Shown here: positions 60,601 through 64,000 of the stretch, piece after piece
How the letters are laid out: the number at the start of each line of letters is the position of its first letter
How positions within the stretch are numbered: position 1 is the first letter of the stretch
Assembly (NCBI GenBank): GCA_030141605.1
Contig: JAQGDQ010000060.1
Coordinates: forward strand, 248,001-312,000
DNA length: 64,000 nucleotides
DNA from: Tubiluchus corallicola
Lineage: Eukaryota; Priapulida; Priapulimorpha; Priapulimorphida; Tubiluchidae
Reading direction: 5' to 3'
Program-made: the position numbers and the translations under genes
Notes under the pieces: model-generated
Told to the model about the DNA's origin: nothing
Databases searched by the model: none
Seen by the model: only the letters and a program-made list of their open reading frames with translations

Positions 60601-61453
60601 TATTTGAGTAATTGATTACTACTACATCAGCTGCTGTCATGAGCTAATTACATTTATCCTCCAAGTTTAGTACAAAACACGTATCAATAACAGGGGTCAG
60701 CATTCTCTACCAGAATGCGAATTCGAATGGAATCGAATTTGTGCCTTTCGAATTCAAATCGAACTGAGTTTGAAAGATTTTTGAACAACTTTTCGCACCA
60801 CTAGTAAAAAATGGTCATGCATATCATTTGATTTTGTTCTGCAGTAAAACCACTTAGTTTGTTAAAAATTTTGCATAGAAACTGCAGCAAAATTGCGCCA
60901 ATTACATGATGTTTCAAACGTTTTAATGATAAAGAACGTATGTGGCTGAAGTGCTGAATTATTCGAACCTATAATTTTAGGTTCAATTCGAACTAAACAA
61001 AACTAGTGCAATGCTCACCCCTAATGATTAGTGTTCAGCTATTTCTATATGTATGTAAACTATCTACATGTAGTAAACTGTTTCTATGTTTTCCAGTTCT
61101 TGAGTAGTTTTGCTTTTTTCTGGCAGAAAATTTCACTTGGTTACAAGTTGTTTTTTAAATCTTTCTCATTGTTCCTGTTTTTCTTTTGCTTTCTTGTTCT
61201 TTATTCTTACTGTCTTTTCTTACTTTACTCGGTCTCTTTCGAATGCTACAAATTTCTTCTCTTAACGAAAGCGTCTGTGTTATATATGTTTATTTTTGCG
61301 ATGTAGCCAGTCGACACCAGCGGACCTCCACCTCAGCTCACCCCCAGGGAGGCGTTGTTGAACGAAATCGTCAACTTTGGAGCGAATTCGCAACTGCGTC
61401 AGGTGCAGCACAGTAGCAGTTCGAACATTATCGGTACATACGGCAGTTCATAG
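24472..61453 (+). CDS. COBL: Cordon-bleu-like actin nucleator with three WH2 domains, 12 coding exons
   Basis: COBL proteins nucleate actin filaments at the cell cortex; the WH2 domains bind actin monomers. Exons: 24472-24662, 30735-30975, 33125-33350, 37227-37369, 44168-44383, 45261-45436, 48602-48807, 50017-50361, 51593-51706, 52538-55071, 58832-58939, 61307-61453. They sum to 4647 bases (1548 residues plus stop), and every junction phase agrees. N-terminal exons give the COBL module: L-H-V-G-L-P-D-G, L-P-M-L-D-L-L-V (about 65-72), Y-K-P-S-T-P-I-G, then V-Q-I-N-L-P and an L-D-L-S-L-S-L-A-D-Y segment. KRAP-type motifs follow (K-K-R-M-A-P-K-P-P, R-K-S-K-A-P-A-P-P-P-P, K-K-R-K-A-P-Q-P-P), known in COBL as syndapin-binding sites. 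The WH2 motifs lie at about 1444-1465, 1481-1501 and 1512-1533. Three WH2s favour COBL over COBLL1. The exon 8 donor is uncertain (50307 is in phase too, giving 1530 residues). Confidence 0.9.
24824..24925 (-). mobile_element. Partial copy of the TIR element at 37411-37784
   Basis: Begins AATAAGCCTTTTCACAGTT and matches the reverse complement of the right end of the 37.4-kb element for about 100 bp (GTGATTGATG, GTGAAAAGGT, TGTACCAGACAA). It lies just after COBL exon 1. Confidence 0.7.
25001..25816. repeat. 21-bp minisatellite, about 39 copies
   Basis: Unit TGTACTGTATTTAAAACATAG with A/G and C/T variants; GTGCTG units cluster at the left and ATATAG units at the right. The Y-L-K-H-S-V-L open frames across it are by-products. 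It lies in COBL intron 1. Confidence 0.97.
26457..26628 (+). repeat. 172-bp interspersed repeat, copy 1
   Basis: Nearly identical (about eight differences) to 35038-35209 in the same orientation, from TTTTTGTGGTGGTAAA to GAATGTGGCTGATTTGCT. Flanks differ. Confidence 0.85.
27181..27260 (+). repeat. Possible retroelement 3' end
   Basis: A GATAATGGCTTCAGTAGGCGAAACG stretch, split by nothing obvious, precedes AATAAA. GGC...GCCGAAACG-like hairpins followed by AATAAA resemble ends of Penelope-like and some LINE elements. The assignment is by motif style only. Confidence 0.25.
28370..28705 (+). repeat. Interspersed repeat family D, copy 2
   Basis: Direct-orientation partner of 20600-20960; shares TGTACTTCAATTTTCGCTTTTG exactly and aligns on both sides of it. 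Lies in COBL intron 1. Confidence 0.55.
30215..30610 (-). mobile_element. Possible LINE 3' end, minus strand
   Basis: The minus strand holds an 82-codon frame ending at 30358 followed by about 140 bases that finish with ACGAATAAAAATGATAT, the style of a non-LTR element tail. No reverse-transcriptase motif is certain. Confidence 0.25.
30735..30975 (+). CDS. COBL: COBL exon 2
   Basis: Residues 64-144. L-P-M-L-D-L-L-V-Q-I, L-N-P-A-G-Y-I-I and Y-K-P-S-T-P-I-G-H-L match the COBL N-terminal domain. Acceptor TTTCTTTCAG. The donor GTAATT at 30976 is preferred over the in-frame GTGGTA three bases earlier. Confidence 0.88.
31364..31799. mobile_element. Tc1/mariner-like MITE family M, copy 1
   Basis: CAGTGTTCCCTC at the left and GAGGGAACACTG at the right are perfect 12-bp inverted repeats flanked by TA on both sides (31362-31363, 31800-31801). 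Subterminal ACCCGCGATAA and CCGCGAAGTAG words are typical of this superfamily. 436 bp, no transposase. Confidence 0.88.
32520..32815 (-). repeat. Interspersed repeat family F, copy 1 (inverted)
   Basis: Reverse complement of about 61865-62140 in order: CTTAGTTACA, GTTTACAAGTTCAGCGTCA, GAAGCCGTTGCTA, GGAAGGAAG. No open frame of known type. Confidence 0.65.
33125..33350 (+). CDS. COBL: COBL exon 3
   Basis: Residues 145-219. V-T-T-R-V-Q-I-N-L-P, the L-R-I-N-P-H-V-Q-L segment and D-L-D-L-S-L-S-L-A-D-Y-E-L-N-E-L match the second half of the COBL ubiquitin-like module. Acceptor TTCATTTATAG, donor G|GTACGC, phase 1. Confidence 0.9.
34697..34918. repeat. 31-bp minisatellite, 7 copies
   Basis: GTTGCATGTCAGT recurs at 34713, 34744, 34776, 34807, 34838, 34869 and 34898. 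The right end (GTCAGTCTATCTCTTAGACATTTTGTAG, 34901 on) has a diverged copy at 39370-39440. Confidence 0.9.
35038..35313 (+). mobile_element. 172-bp repeat copy 2 with retroposon-like tail
   Basis: 35038-35209 matches 26457-26628. It is followed by a 100-bp segment ending AATAAATTTGTCTGAATCTGAATCTGG, a short tail repeat in the style of LINE or SINE 3' ends. Confidence 0.6.
35826..35950. repeat. (TA/TG)n microsatellite
   Basis: Alternating TATA and TGTG runs in COBL intron 3. Confidence 0.95.
36186..36613. mobile_element. Element with ~70-bp inverted ends and a GCCGAAACG motif (Penelope-like?)
   Basis: The left arm (GTTAAAATGCCACAACTTTA...CTTTTC...GCCAAACATTT) is the diverged reverse complement of the right arm at about 36522-36613. 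The right arm contains CTGATGA (36522) and, 18 bases on, GAAAC (36547), the two conserved blocks of hammerhead-type ribozymes common in Penelope-like elements. The intervening stem is weak, so activity is doubtful. Confidence 0.4.
36612..37012 (-). mobile_element. Probable LINE 3' end, minus strand
   Basis: The minus-strand frame R-Q-S-N-L-L-F-I-P-T, later R-R-F-I-A-R-T-I-K-H-Y-N, recalls the extreme C-terminus of CR1/L2-type reverse transcriptases. About 200 bases later comes ATTTATGGGGACTGCACGC and an (AATA)n tail at 36612, usual for such 3' ends. Confidence 0.4.
37227..37369 (+). CDS. COBL: COBL exon 4
   Basis: Residues 220-267. Low-complexity P-P-V-G-P-P-L-G-H-K, then basic K-K-Q-H-R-K-S-A-L-F-G-F-M-H-K-K-K, comparable to the K-K-K-F-L-G-F-F-K segment after the COBL module. 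Acceptor TTTTGCAG, donor GTAAGC. Confidence 0.85.
37411..37784. mobile_element. MITE with perfect 19-bp terminal inverted repeats
   Basis: AATAAGCCTTTTCACAGTT (37411-37429) is exactly reverse complementary to 37766-37784. 374 bp, no open frame. A partial relative lies inverted at 24824-24925. Confidence 0.88.
38005..38337 (-). mobile_element. MITE family A copy 3 (inverted)
   Basis: Reverse complement of the element at 18436-18800, with shared blocks AATCTGTTTTTCA, AAAGAATTTGCAATAA and TGTAAATGTC. Its far end is more diverged. Confidence 0.7.
38836..39273. repeat. 21-bp minisatellite, 21 copies, open in several frames
   Basis: Unit TCATCGCCAGGTCAAGTAAAA, read S-S-P-G-Q-V-K in one frame. Variant units with GCTCAAG (A for G) are numbers 3, 7, 11 and 16, so blocks of about four units were amplified. 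It sits in COBL intron 4 with no acceptor or donor of quality at its edges. Confidence 0.96.
39757..40040. repeat. 36-bp minisatellite, about 8 copies
   Basis: Unit TGTGTCATTCCAAGATTCAGTTCGACGACCATTTTT, split here as a description only; the last units read GACGGCT instead of GACGACC. Confidence 0.95.
40447..40790 (-). mobile_element. Non-LTR retrotransposon (CR1/L2/Jockey-type) reverse transcriptase C-terminal fragment
   Basis: A 98-codon frame at 40471-40767 contains R-C-R-G-R-L-I-Q-M-F-K-I-L-K-G, F-F-T-L-N, T-R-G-H-S-V-K-L and W-N-S-L-P-E-S-L-V-S-A, the usual ordered landmarks of the extreme C-terminus of these polymerases, ending in a stop at 40468. The upstream catalytic part is absent, so the copy is 5'-truncated. 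It lies antisense in COBL intron 4. Confidence 0.8.
41463..41712. repeat. About 99-bp tandem repeat, 2.5 copies
   Basis: GGAGAATTTGTGAATCTCATG starts recur near 41463, 41563 and 41661 and continue through ATTACTGGCTGTATCATC and TTTTCATCAATAACTTCCC. Confidence 0.93.
42176..43642. repeat. 59-bp minisatellite, about 25 copies, with a six-unit higher-order repeat
   Basis: Unit core ACTAGAACATGCATTTTTG and ATGGGGTATGCAAAGTTTAT. Marker variants (TTTCG, ATTAG, GAGGTAGG, GGGTAGG) occur in the same order in units 8-13 (from about 42594) and 14-19 (from about 42948), a 354-bp higher-order unit. COBL intron 4. Confidence 0.95.
44168..44383 (+). CDS. COBL: COBL exon 5
   Basis: Residues 268-339. Begins I-T-I-D-E-H-V-Q-H-Q and carries the first KRAP-like motif K-K-R-M-A-P-K-P-P-E near its end. 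Acceptor TTTTCCTAG, donor GTATGC, phase 0 on both sides. Confidence 0.87.
45261..45436 (+). CDS. COBL: COBL exon 6
   Basis: Residues 340-398, serine-rich (Q-S-S-A-S-S-T-S-S-G-Y-H-E-L-S, then S-P-D-S-V-I-S-S-N-R-D-S-S). Acceptor CATTTACAG, donor GTAAGA, phase 2. A frame that starts upstream at 45164 is out of register and was not used. Confidence 0.85.
46840..47256 (-). mobile_element. MITE family G copy 2 (inverted)
   Basis: Reverse complement of about 3823-4330. Landmarks: CTACTTCAAGTGCCCCTTTTC at its right end, the inverse of ACTTTACTCAGTGTTGCC near 46900. The other end is truncated. Confidence 0.65.
47781..47852 (+). tRNA. tRNA-Ser(GCT)-like sequence, probably a SINE head or pseudogene
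   Basis: TGGTAGCTTAGGTGGTAAAGC (box A region), a five-pair anticodon stem around loop GTGCTAA with anticodon GCT, and GGTTCAAATCC (box B) are in tRNA order. The T stem pairs poorly and no long variable arm is present, as a real serine tRNA needs, so a functional gene is unlikely. Confidence 0.4.
47902..48384. mobile_element. Non-autonomous hAT element with 8-bp target duplication
   Basis: CAGGGCCTATTTCA at the left pairs with the inverse of TGAAATAGGGCCTG at the right. ATGGCTTA flanks both ends exactly (47894-47901, 48385-48392). 483 bp, GC-rich subterminal parts, no transposase frame. Confidence 0.92.
48602..48807 (+). CDS. COBL: COBL exon 7
   Basis: Residues 398-466, with R-K-S-K-A-P-A-P-P-P-P-S-G as the second KRAP/polyproline motif and T-E-D-H-I-A-R-L-D-M-L-I. 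Acceptor GTTTTACCAG, donor G|GTATGT, phase 1. Confidence 0.88.
49365..49722. repeat. 45-bp minisatellite, about 8 copies
   Basis: Unit core CACACCTTCAGAAGTGCTG and CTGCTCTGTCTCAGACTTA. Because 45 is a multiple of three, all units stay open: the minus strand reads a 15-residue repeat (E-Q-H-S-T-S-E-G-x-N-N-K-S-E-T) in a 141-codon frame at 49308-49733. I treat it as non-coding DNA of COBL intron 7. Confidence 0.93.
50017..50361 (+). CDS. COBL: COBL exon 8
   Basis: Residues 467-581. Starts G-R-K-K-R-K-A-P-Q-P-P-S-N, the third and best KRAP motif. Acceptor TTTTTGTATAG. The donor is ambiguous: GTAACT at 50362 and GTGATG at 50308 both give phase 1, while the stronger-looking GTAAAT at 50331 gives the wrong phase for exon 9. 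Confidence 0.8.
51593..51706 (+). CDS. COBL: COBL exon 9
   Basis: Residues 582-619, acidic: D-L-H-R-E-E-I-L-S-T-S-S, D-E-I-D-L-S-F-E-D-T, A-G-E-E-A-I-K-E-D. Acceptor TTGATTTCAAAG is only fair; donor G|GTAAAT. Included because its phase links exons 8 and 10 and its composition fits. Confidence 0.75.
51747..52356. mobile_element. piggyBac-like MITE, TTAA target sites
   Basis: Ends CCCTTTCACTA and (inverse) TAGTGAAAGGG, flanked by TTAA at 51743-51746 and 52357-52360, exactly the piggyBac pattern. 610 bp, no transposase frame. It sits in COBL intron 9, 40 bases after exon 9. Confidence 0.88.
52538..55071 (+). CDS. COBL: COBL exon 10, large disordered exon with start of WH2-1
   Basis: Residues 620-1464 in one 2534-base exon, open throughout. 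Mostly acidic, serine/lysine-rich and likely disordered. Distinct parts are K-K-P-P-P-F-R-T-V-L-T-F-G-V-N, a glutamine-rich coiled-coil-like stretch at about 1235-1292 (Q-Q-Q-M-E-E-N-Q-K-L-L), a polyproline run P-A-P-P-P-P-P at about 1404-1410, and N-P-R-E-E-L-L-M-Q-I-K-T-H-A-G-L-Y-G-L-K-K at the end, the first WH2. Acceptor TTTTTCAACAG, donor GTTTGT. Confidence 0.93.
55177..55372. repeat. Near-perfect long hairpin (about 90-bp arms, 14-base loop)
   Basis: The left arm from CCTTTATAGTCTCAAAG through AGTAGTAGCTTT, GGGCCTCAT and GAATGGAAAGTGCTG is mirrored by the right arm ending ...CTTTGAGACTATAAAGG, with few mismatches. It lies about 100 bases after COBL exon 10 and would be transcribed in intron 10. 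Confidence 0.92.
56000..56447. mobile_element. MITE family M copy 2 inside the array
   Basis: Starts CAGTGTTCCCTCAC and ends GAGGAAACACTG, flanked by TA. Shares both end regions with 31364-31799 but has a different middle (for example CAGCGACTGGGATACAGAGC). Confidence 0.9.
56613..57060. mobile_element. MITE family M copy 3, duplicate of copy 2
   Basis: Nearly identical to 56000-56447 over 448 bp; I see two substitutions (GGGCATG/GGGCTTG and AATTACACAG/AATTGCACAG). The offset of 613 bp includes intervening array units. Confidence 0.92.
58832..58939 (+). CDS. COBL: COBL exon 11 (end of WH2-1, WH2-2)
   Basis: Residues 1465-1500. Starts with the Val completing L-K-K-V of WH2-1, then S-S-R-D-E-L-L-Q-S-I-K-E-F-G-G-R-P-A-L-K-K as WH2-2. 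Acceptor GTCGCCAG, donor GTGATT. An AG ten bases further in is out of phase. Confidence 0.92.
59030..59985. repeat. 193-bp tandem repeat, about 4.9 copies
   Basis: TTACCCCTTTTTACAA starts at 59037, 59230, 59423, 59616 and 59809. Each unit contains GAAATAAATAG and a TTTAATAATAATAAC tail, so it may derive from a retroposon 3' end. A short frame ending F-A-M-K-Y-(P/A)-L-E-L-Q recurs in each unit. COBL intron 11. Confidence 0.95.
60690..61020 (-). mobile_element. MITE family C copy 2 (inverted)
   Basis: CAGGGGTCAGCATTC at the left and AATGCTCACCCCTA at the right are inverted ends. The body is the reverse complement of 16381-16689. Confidence 0.8.
61307..61453 (+). CDS. COBL: COBL exon 12 (WH2-3, stop)
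   Basis: Residues 1501-1548. P-P-P-Q-L then T-P-R-E-A-L-L-N-E-I-V-N-F-G-A-N-S-Q-L-R-Q-V as the third WH2 (L-R-Q-V in place of L-K-K-V), a serine-rich tail and TAG. Acceptor TTTTTGCGATGTAG, phase 0. Confidence 0.9.
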   Translation, partial: PVDTSGPPPQLTPREALLNEIVNFGANSQLRQVQHSSSSNIIGTYGSS

Positions 61454-61760
61454 CAGAAGCTTTCGCAAAAGTAATGAAAAATGTAGAAATAACCGTGTCT
61501 GATGTGTGGCAAAATTTTCTCTGTGCTTTGCTATTTTAGCTTTTTTTGTGATTCGATTCTGCCATACACTTTTCCCTATAAGCCCTTAGGAATTTGCTTG
61601 AAATGATGTTAACATTCTCTCTTGTATCTTCTGTATCTCTGGTTAGCTTTCTAGCTATATCTTTGGTTTTAATCCCAATCTGTTTAGACATTTTTGACAA
61701 GGTTTGTTCATAACGACTATAATAATTAAAGGTCAAATATGGCGTACTTTCAGGTTTCAC
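61454..61760 (+). terminator. COBL 3' UTR, possible poly(A) signal
   Basis: The variant signal ATTAAA at 61725-61730 is the nearest candidate. The first canonical AATAAA downstream is at 62735-62740, beyond a repeat and close to a minus-strand exon candidate. The true end cannot be fixed by reading. Confidence 0.3.
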
Positions 61761-61864
61761 CCAAAATCAGGTAGAAAATCCTCTAACTAAGATTTCCTGA
61801 TTATTTTAACCTTTTCTTGGTGGTTTATATAAGAGAAAATCTGGTGTGGAGGTATCAGAGGCTG

Positions 61865-62140
61865 GAACTTGATTTCACGTGTTTTGCTTGTTAGATGGCG
61901 CTAGCGAAATCTCAGTCCTTAGTTACAACAGCGTGTGCATTCGGTTACGAGAGTCGCCGTGTAGCATTGTTTACAAGTTCAGCGTCACAGAAACCACGCA
62001 GTATCCACGGAAGCCGTTGCTAGCACATTTGTTTAACCTTTCCGAAGTTTCACGAACAAAATGTTTTCGGAAAAAGTGCAACTTCGGCTCCCGATTTCAT
62101 TAGGAAGGAAGCCATGAAATTTAGTAAAATTACTGTCAAA
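61865..62140 (+). repeat. Interspersed repeat family F, copy 2
   Basis: Direct partner of the inverted copy at 32520-32815; contains GTTTACAAGTTCAGCGTCA and GGAAGCCGTTGCTAGCA. Confidence 0.65.
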
Positions 62141-62840
62141 TTTTCACTTACAGTTAGATATTTTAATTAAACAAAACTTGTTTTTACGTTAAATTTGACC
62201 TTTAAGTCTAATACAAATTCTCATTTAATGTTATAATTATCTTATCTACCTGCAGTGTTTGTTTTATGATAATCAATAACCCTCTTCTTATAACTGTCCT
62301 TCTTTGCCACATTACAAACCATTAAGTTTTTAATACTGAGTTCTTTCTGTTCTTTTCTTGCTGGTATTATGTATGCCTATTACCTAACAAAACATTTCTA
62401 AATTTCTCTTCTGTTGCTGCTTGATGCTGTGTCTTACTATCTCATGTTCGTTTTATTTGTAATATCTAACATCGCTAATCAGTTTTCATCATAACGCACC
62501 TGGGTACCAACTACACCTGGTGTTTTTATTAGATTTACGACACCAGGTGAACCACGTACACCGTAAGAAATCTTAACTGAGTTGCGTAATTTATGGCAGT
62601 AGTGATTAAAGATGCTATGATTAATCTCATATGTAATACAATAATTAGAGGTGTCATTTAATTACGCTATTTTTTAATTATGGCTTATAACTTACTAATG
62701 TGGTAGTTTAACTGCTGTAGTACCCGCTTGCTGAAATAAATAACCTGTACTGCTACTAAACATTTTTTATTAGTTTCCGGTAAGACAAAAAGCAGAAATA
62801 AGGTACGTAGAGTTACTTTTTGTTTGGTTTTTGCAGATAC
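62141..62840. other. No feature recognised apart from a small hairpin
   Basis: AT-rich. ACCTGGTGT near 62515 and ACACCAGGT near 62541 form a 9-bp inverted repeat. Confidence 0.5.
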
Positions 62841-63131
62841 CTGTGGGTAAGTGAATTGCGTCGCCGGGATACCATGGATAGAGGCTGGCATTTGACCAGA
62901 GAATTTGATGGATGGTTTTGTGAACTGCTTAGCTCTCTGATGGCTCTGATGGCTGTATTTATTCCACTTTGGTATGTGGACTGATCGCTGTGGAGAATTG
63001 GACTTAATAGTACTAGGTTTTGGTGTGGCGGTTGTAACACGTGACCACAATTTAAATGACAAACTTATATTGTATTCTGCAATAGAACTGACTTTTTTAG
63101 TAGCCCATTGAAAAGTTTCATTATCGTGAAA
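62841..63131 (-). CDS. Putative internal exon of an unrecognised minus-strand gene
   Basis: On the minus strand, TTTGCTTGTACAG is a good acceptor ending at 63132 and CCACAG|GTATCTG a good donor at 62840. Between them 291 bases (97 codons, phase 0 at both ends) stay open and are less AT-rich than the flanks. The peptide begins F-H-D-N-E-T-F-Q-W-A and has a basic, Ser/Pro/Gln-rich second half (S-P-Q-R-S-V-H-I-P-K, then H-G-I-P-A-T-Q-F-T-Y-P-Q). I recognise no domain. No neighbouring exon is found in the remaining 870 bases. Confidence 0.4.
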
Positions 63132-64000
63132 CTGTACAAGCAAATTTAACATTGTAAATATTATAATTAAATTTCTATTTGTTTGCTAAATAATAAAATT
63201 GTAATTATTTAGGTACGATACTACAGTTCACTGTAATTTGCTAATCCTTGCCAGCTTGTTGTTGATGTGTTAAGAATCGTCCAGCGACATTTTGGTTTTC
63301 GCATAATAAATTAGCATAAAATTGTAGAAATGTTGACTTTTGTAGAAGCTGTGTAAGTGAACATGTACTCTTGTTTTGTTAAATTGGACCTCAAACTAAC
63401 GAAGACTATTTTTCATACATGGCTGAAAGTTACATGTACTTAGTTTCGAACTAAGTATTTCCGAAGTGTTTTTTTTATTTTGCAAATTCTTGTGTGTAAC
63501 ATTCCTGCTTTGGCAAAAACAGTTTGCCTGATATCTATTTGCTCAATTTGATGACAGTTTTTTACTTTTTGCCTCACTAGGTGGAGCAAGTGTTTTGATA
63601 GATGTTAATAATCGTGTATTGGTGAGGTAATTTTTGTATAATAACTGAATATGTCAGTTGAACTGTTTTTTGTAATACATGTGTAGAATGGCTGTTCCCA
63701 GCCGTATAGTGAACATTTGTGCCTGTGATTTTTTCTATAAGTACGCAATTTTGACATGTCTCCCACGCTGCTGCTTCAATTTTTAAAGCCCATTGTGCAG
63801 CATATTCGTTGAGTATAATGTCCAATATGTTTGCGTACTGCAGGATGATGTTCGTGTCGCCATCTGCAGTACGATACTTGTGCCGCCATCTACAGAAATA
63901 TTATTGCACTAATAGTGACAAGTGTAGTTACACTGCTCACATACATTTTGACAGCTATTTAATGACATAATCATTTAACTATAAATAGATGATTTAATTA
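63132..64000. other. Window end, no gene supported
   Basis: An 82-codon minus-strand frame at 63577-63825 has no recognised domain. CGTACTGCAG and CTGCAGTACG at about 63834-63871 form a 10-bp inverted repeat next to two GCCATCT(G/A)CAG words, transposon-like. Confidence 0.4.

Noticed and set aside
61186-61416. 76-codon plus frame overlapping COBL exon 12
   Set aside because: Wrong frame; the phase-0 frame gives WH2-3 and follows directly from exon 11.

Overview
The window is AT-rich nuclear DNA of an animal, most likely a non-vertebrate bilaterian. The basis is spliced genes with GT-AG introns, a 476-residue Sec61 alpha matching the animal protein residue for residue in length, a cordon-bleu (COBL) protein with three C-terminal WH2 domains, and many fragments of animal-type transposons (hAT, piggyBac and Tc1/mariner-like non-autonomous elements, an RTE/BovB-like and another LINE, tRNA- and 5S-related SINE pieces). 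I cannot name the species. I see no prokaryotic genes, CRISPR array or virus.

Layout. Positions 1-131 hold an unrecognised open frame that may end an upstream gene. Positions 576-11778 (+) carry the complete SEC61A gene: 11 coding exons, 1431 coding bases, all splice phases consistent, poly(A) signal at 12417. Positions 12423-24454 are intergenic and hold an 842-bp hAT element with an inserted 5S-derived SINE, several MITEs and no convincing gene. Positions 24472-61453 (+) carry a COBL orthologue: 12 coding exons with consistent phases and a predicted protein of about 1548 residues. It has an N-terminal COBL ubiquitin-like module (exons 1-3), KRAP-type proline motifs (exons 5, 7, 8), a 2.5-kb disordered exon (exon 10) and three WH2 actin-binding motifs (exons 10-12). 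A 291-bp exon candidate lies on the minus strand at 62841-63131, convergent with COBL.

The two genes have unrelated roles: the ER protein-conducting channel, and actin nucleation at the cell cortex. I see no sign that they work together. What is unusual is the intronic and intergenic DNA. The COBL introns hold at least ten separate minisatellite arrays (units of 21, 31, 36, 43/44, 45, 59, 99 and 193 bp). Two show higher-order structure, and one has captured and then duplicated a mariner-like MITE. SEC61A introns carry a decayed tandem copy of exon 3 and a duplicated exon 9/donor junction. Many interspersed elements occur as inverted pairs, and a near-perfect 196-bp hairpin lies just downstream of COBL exon 10.

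All assignments come from reading the sequence and from remembered family motifs. No alignment or database search was run.
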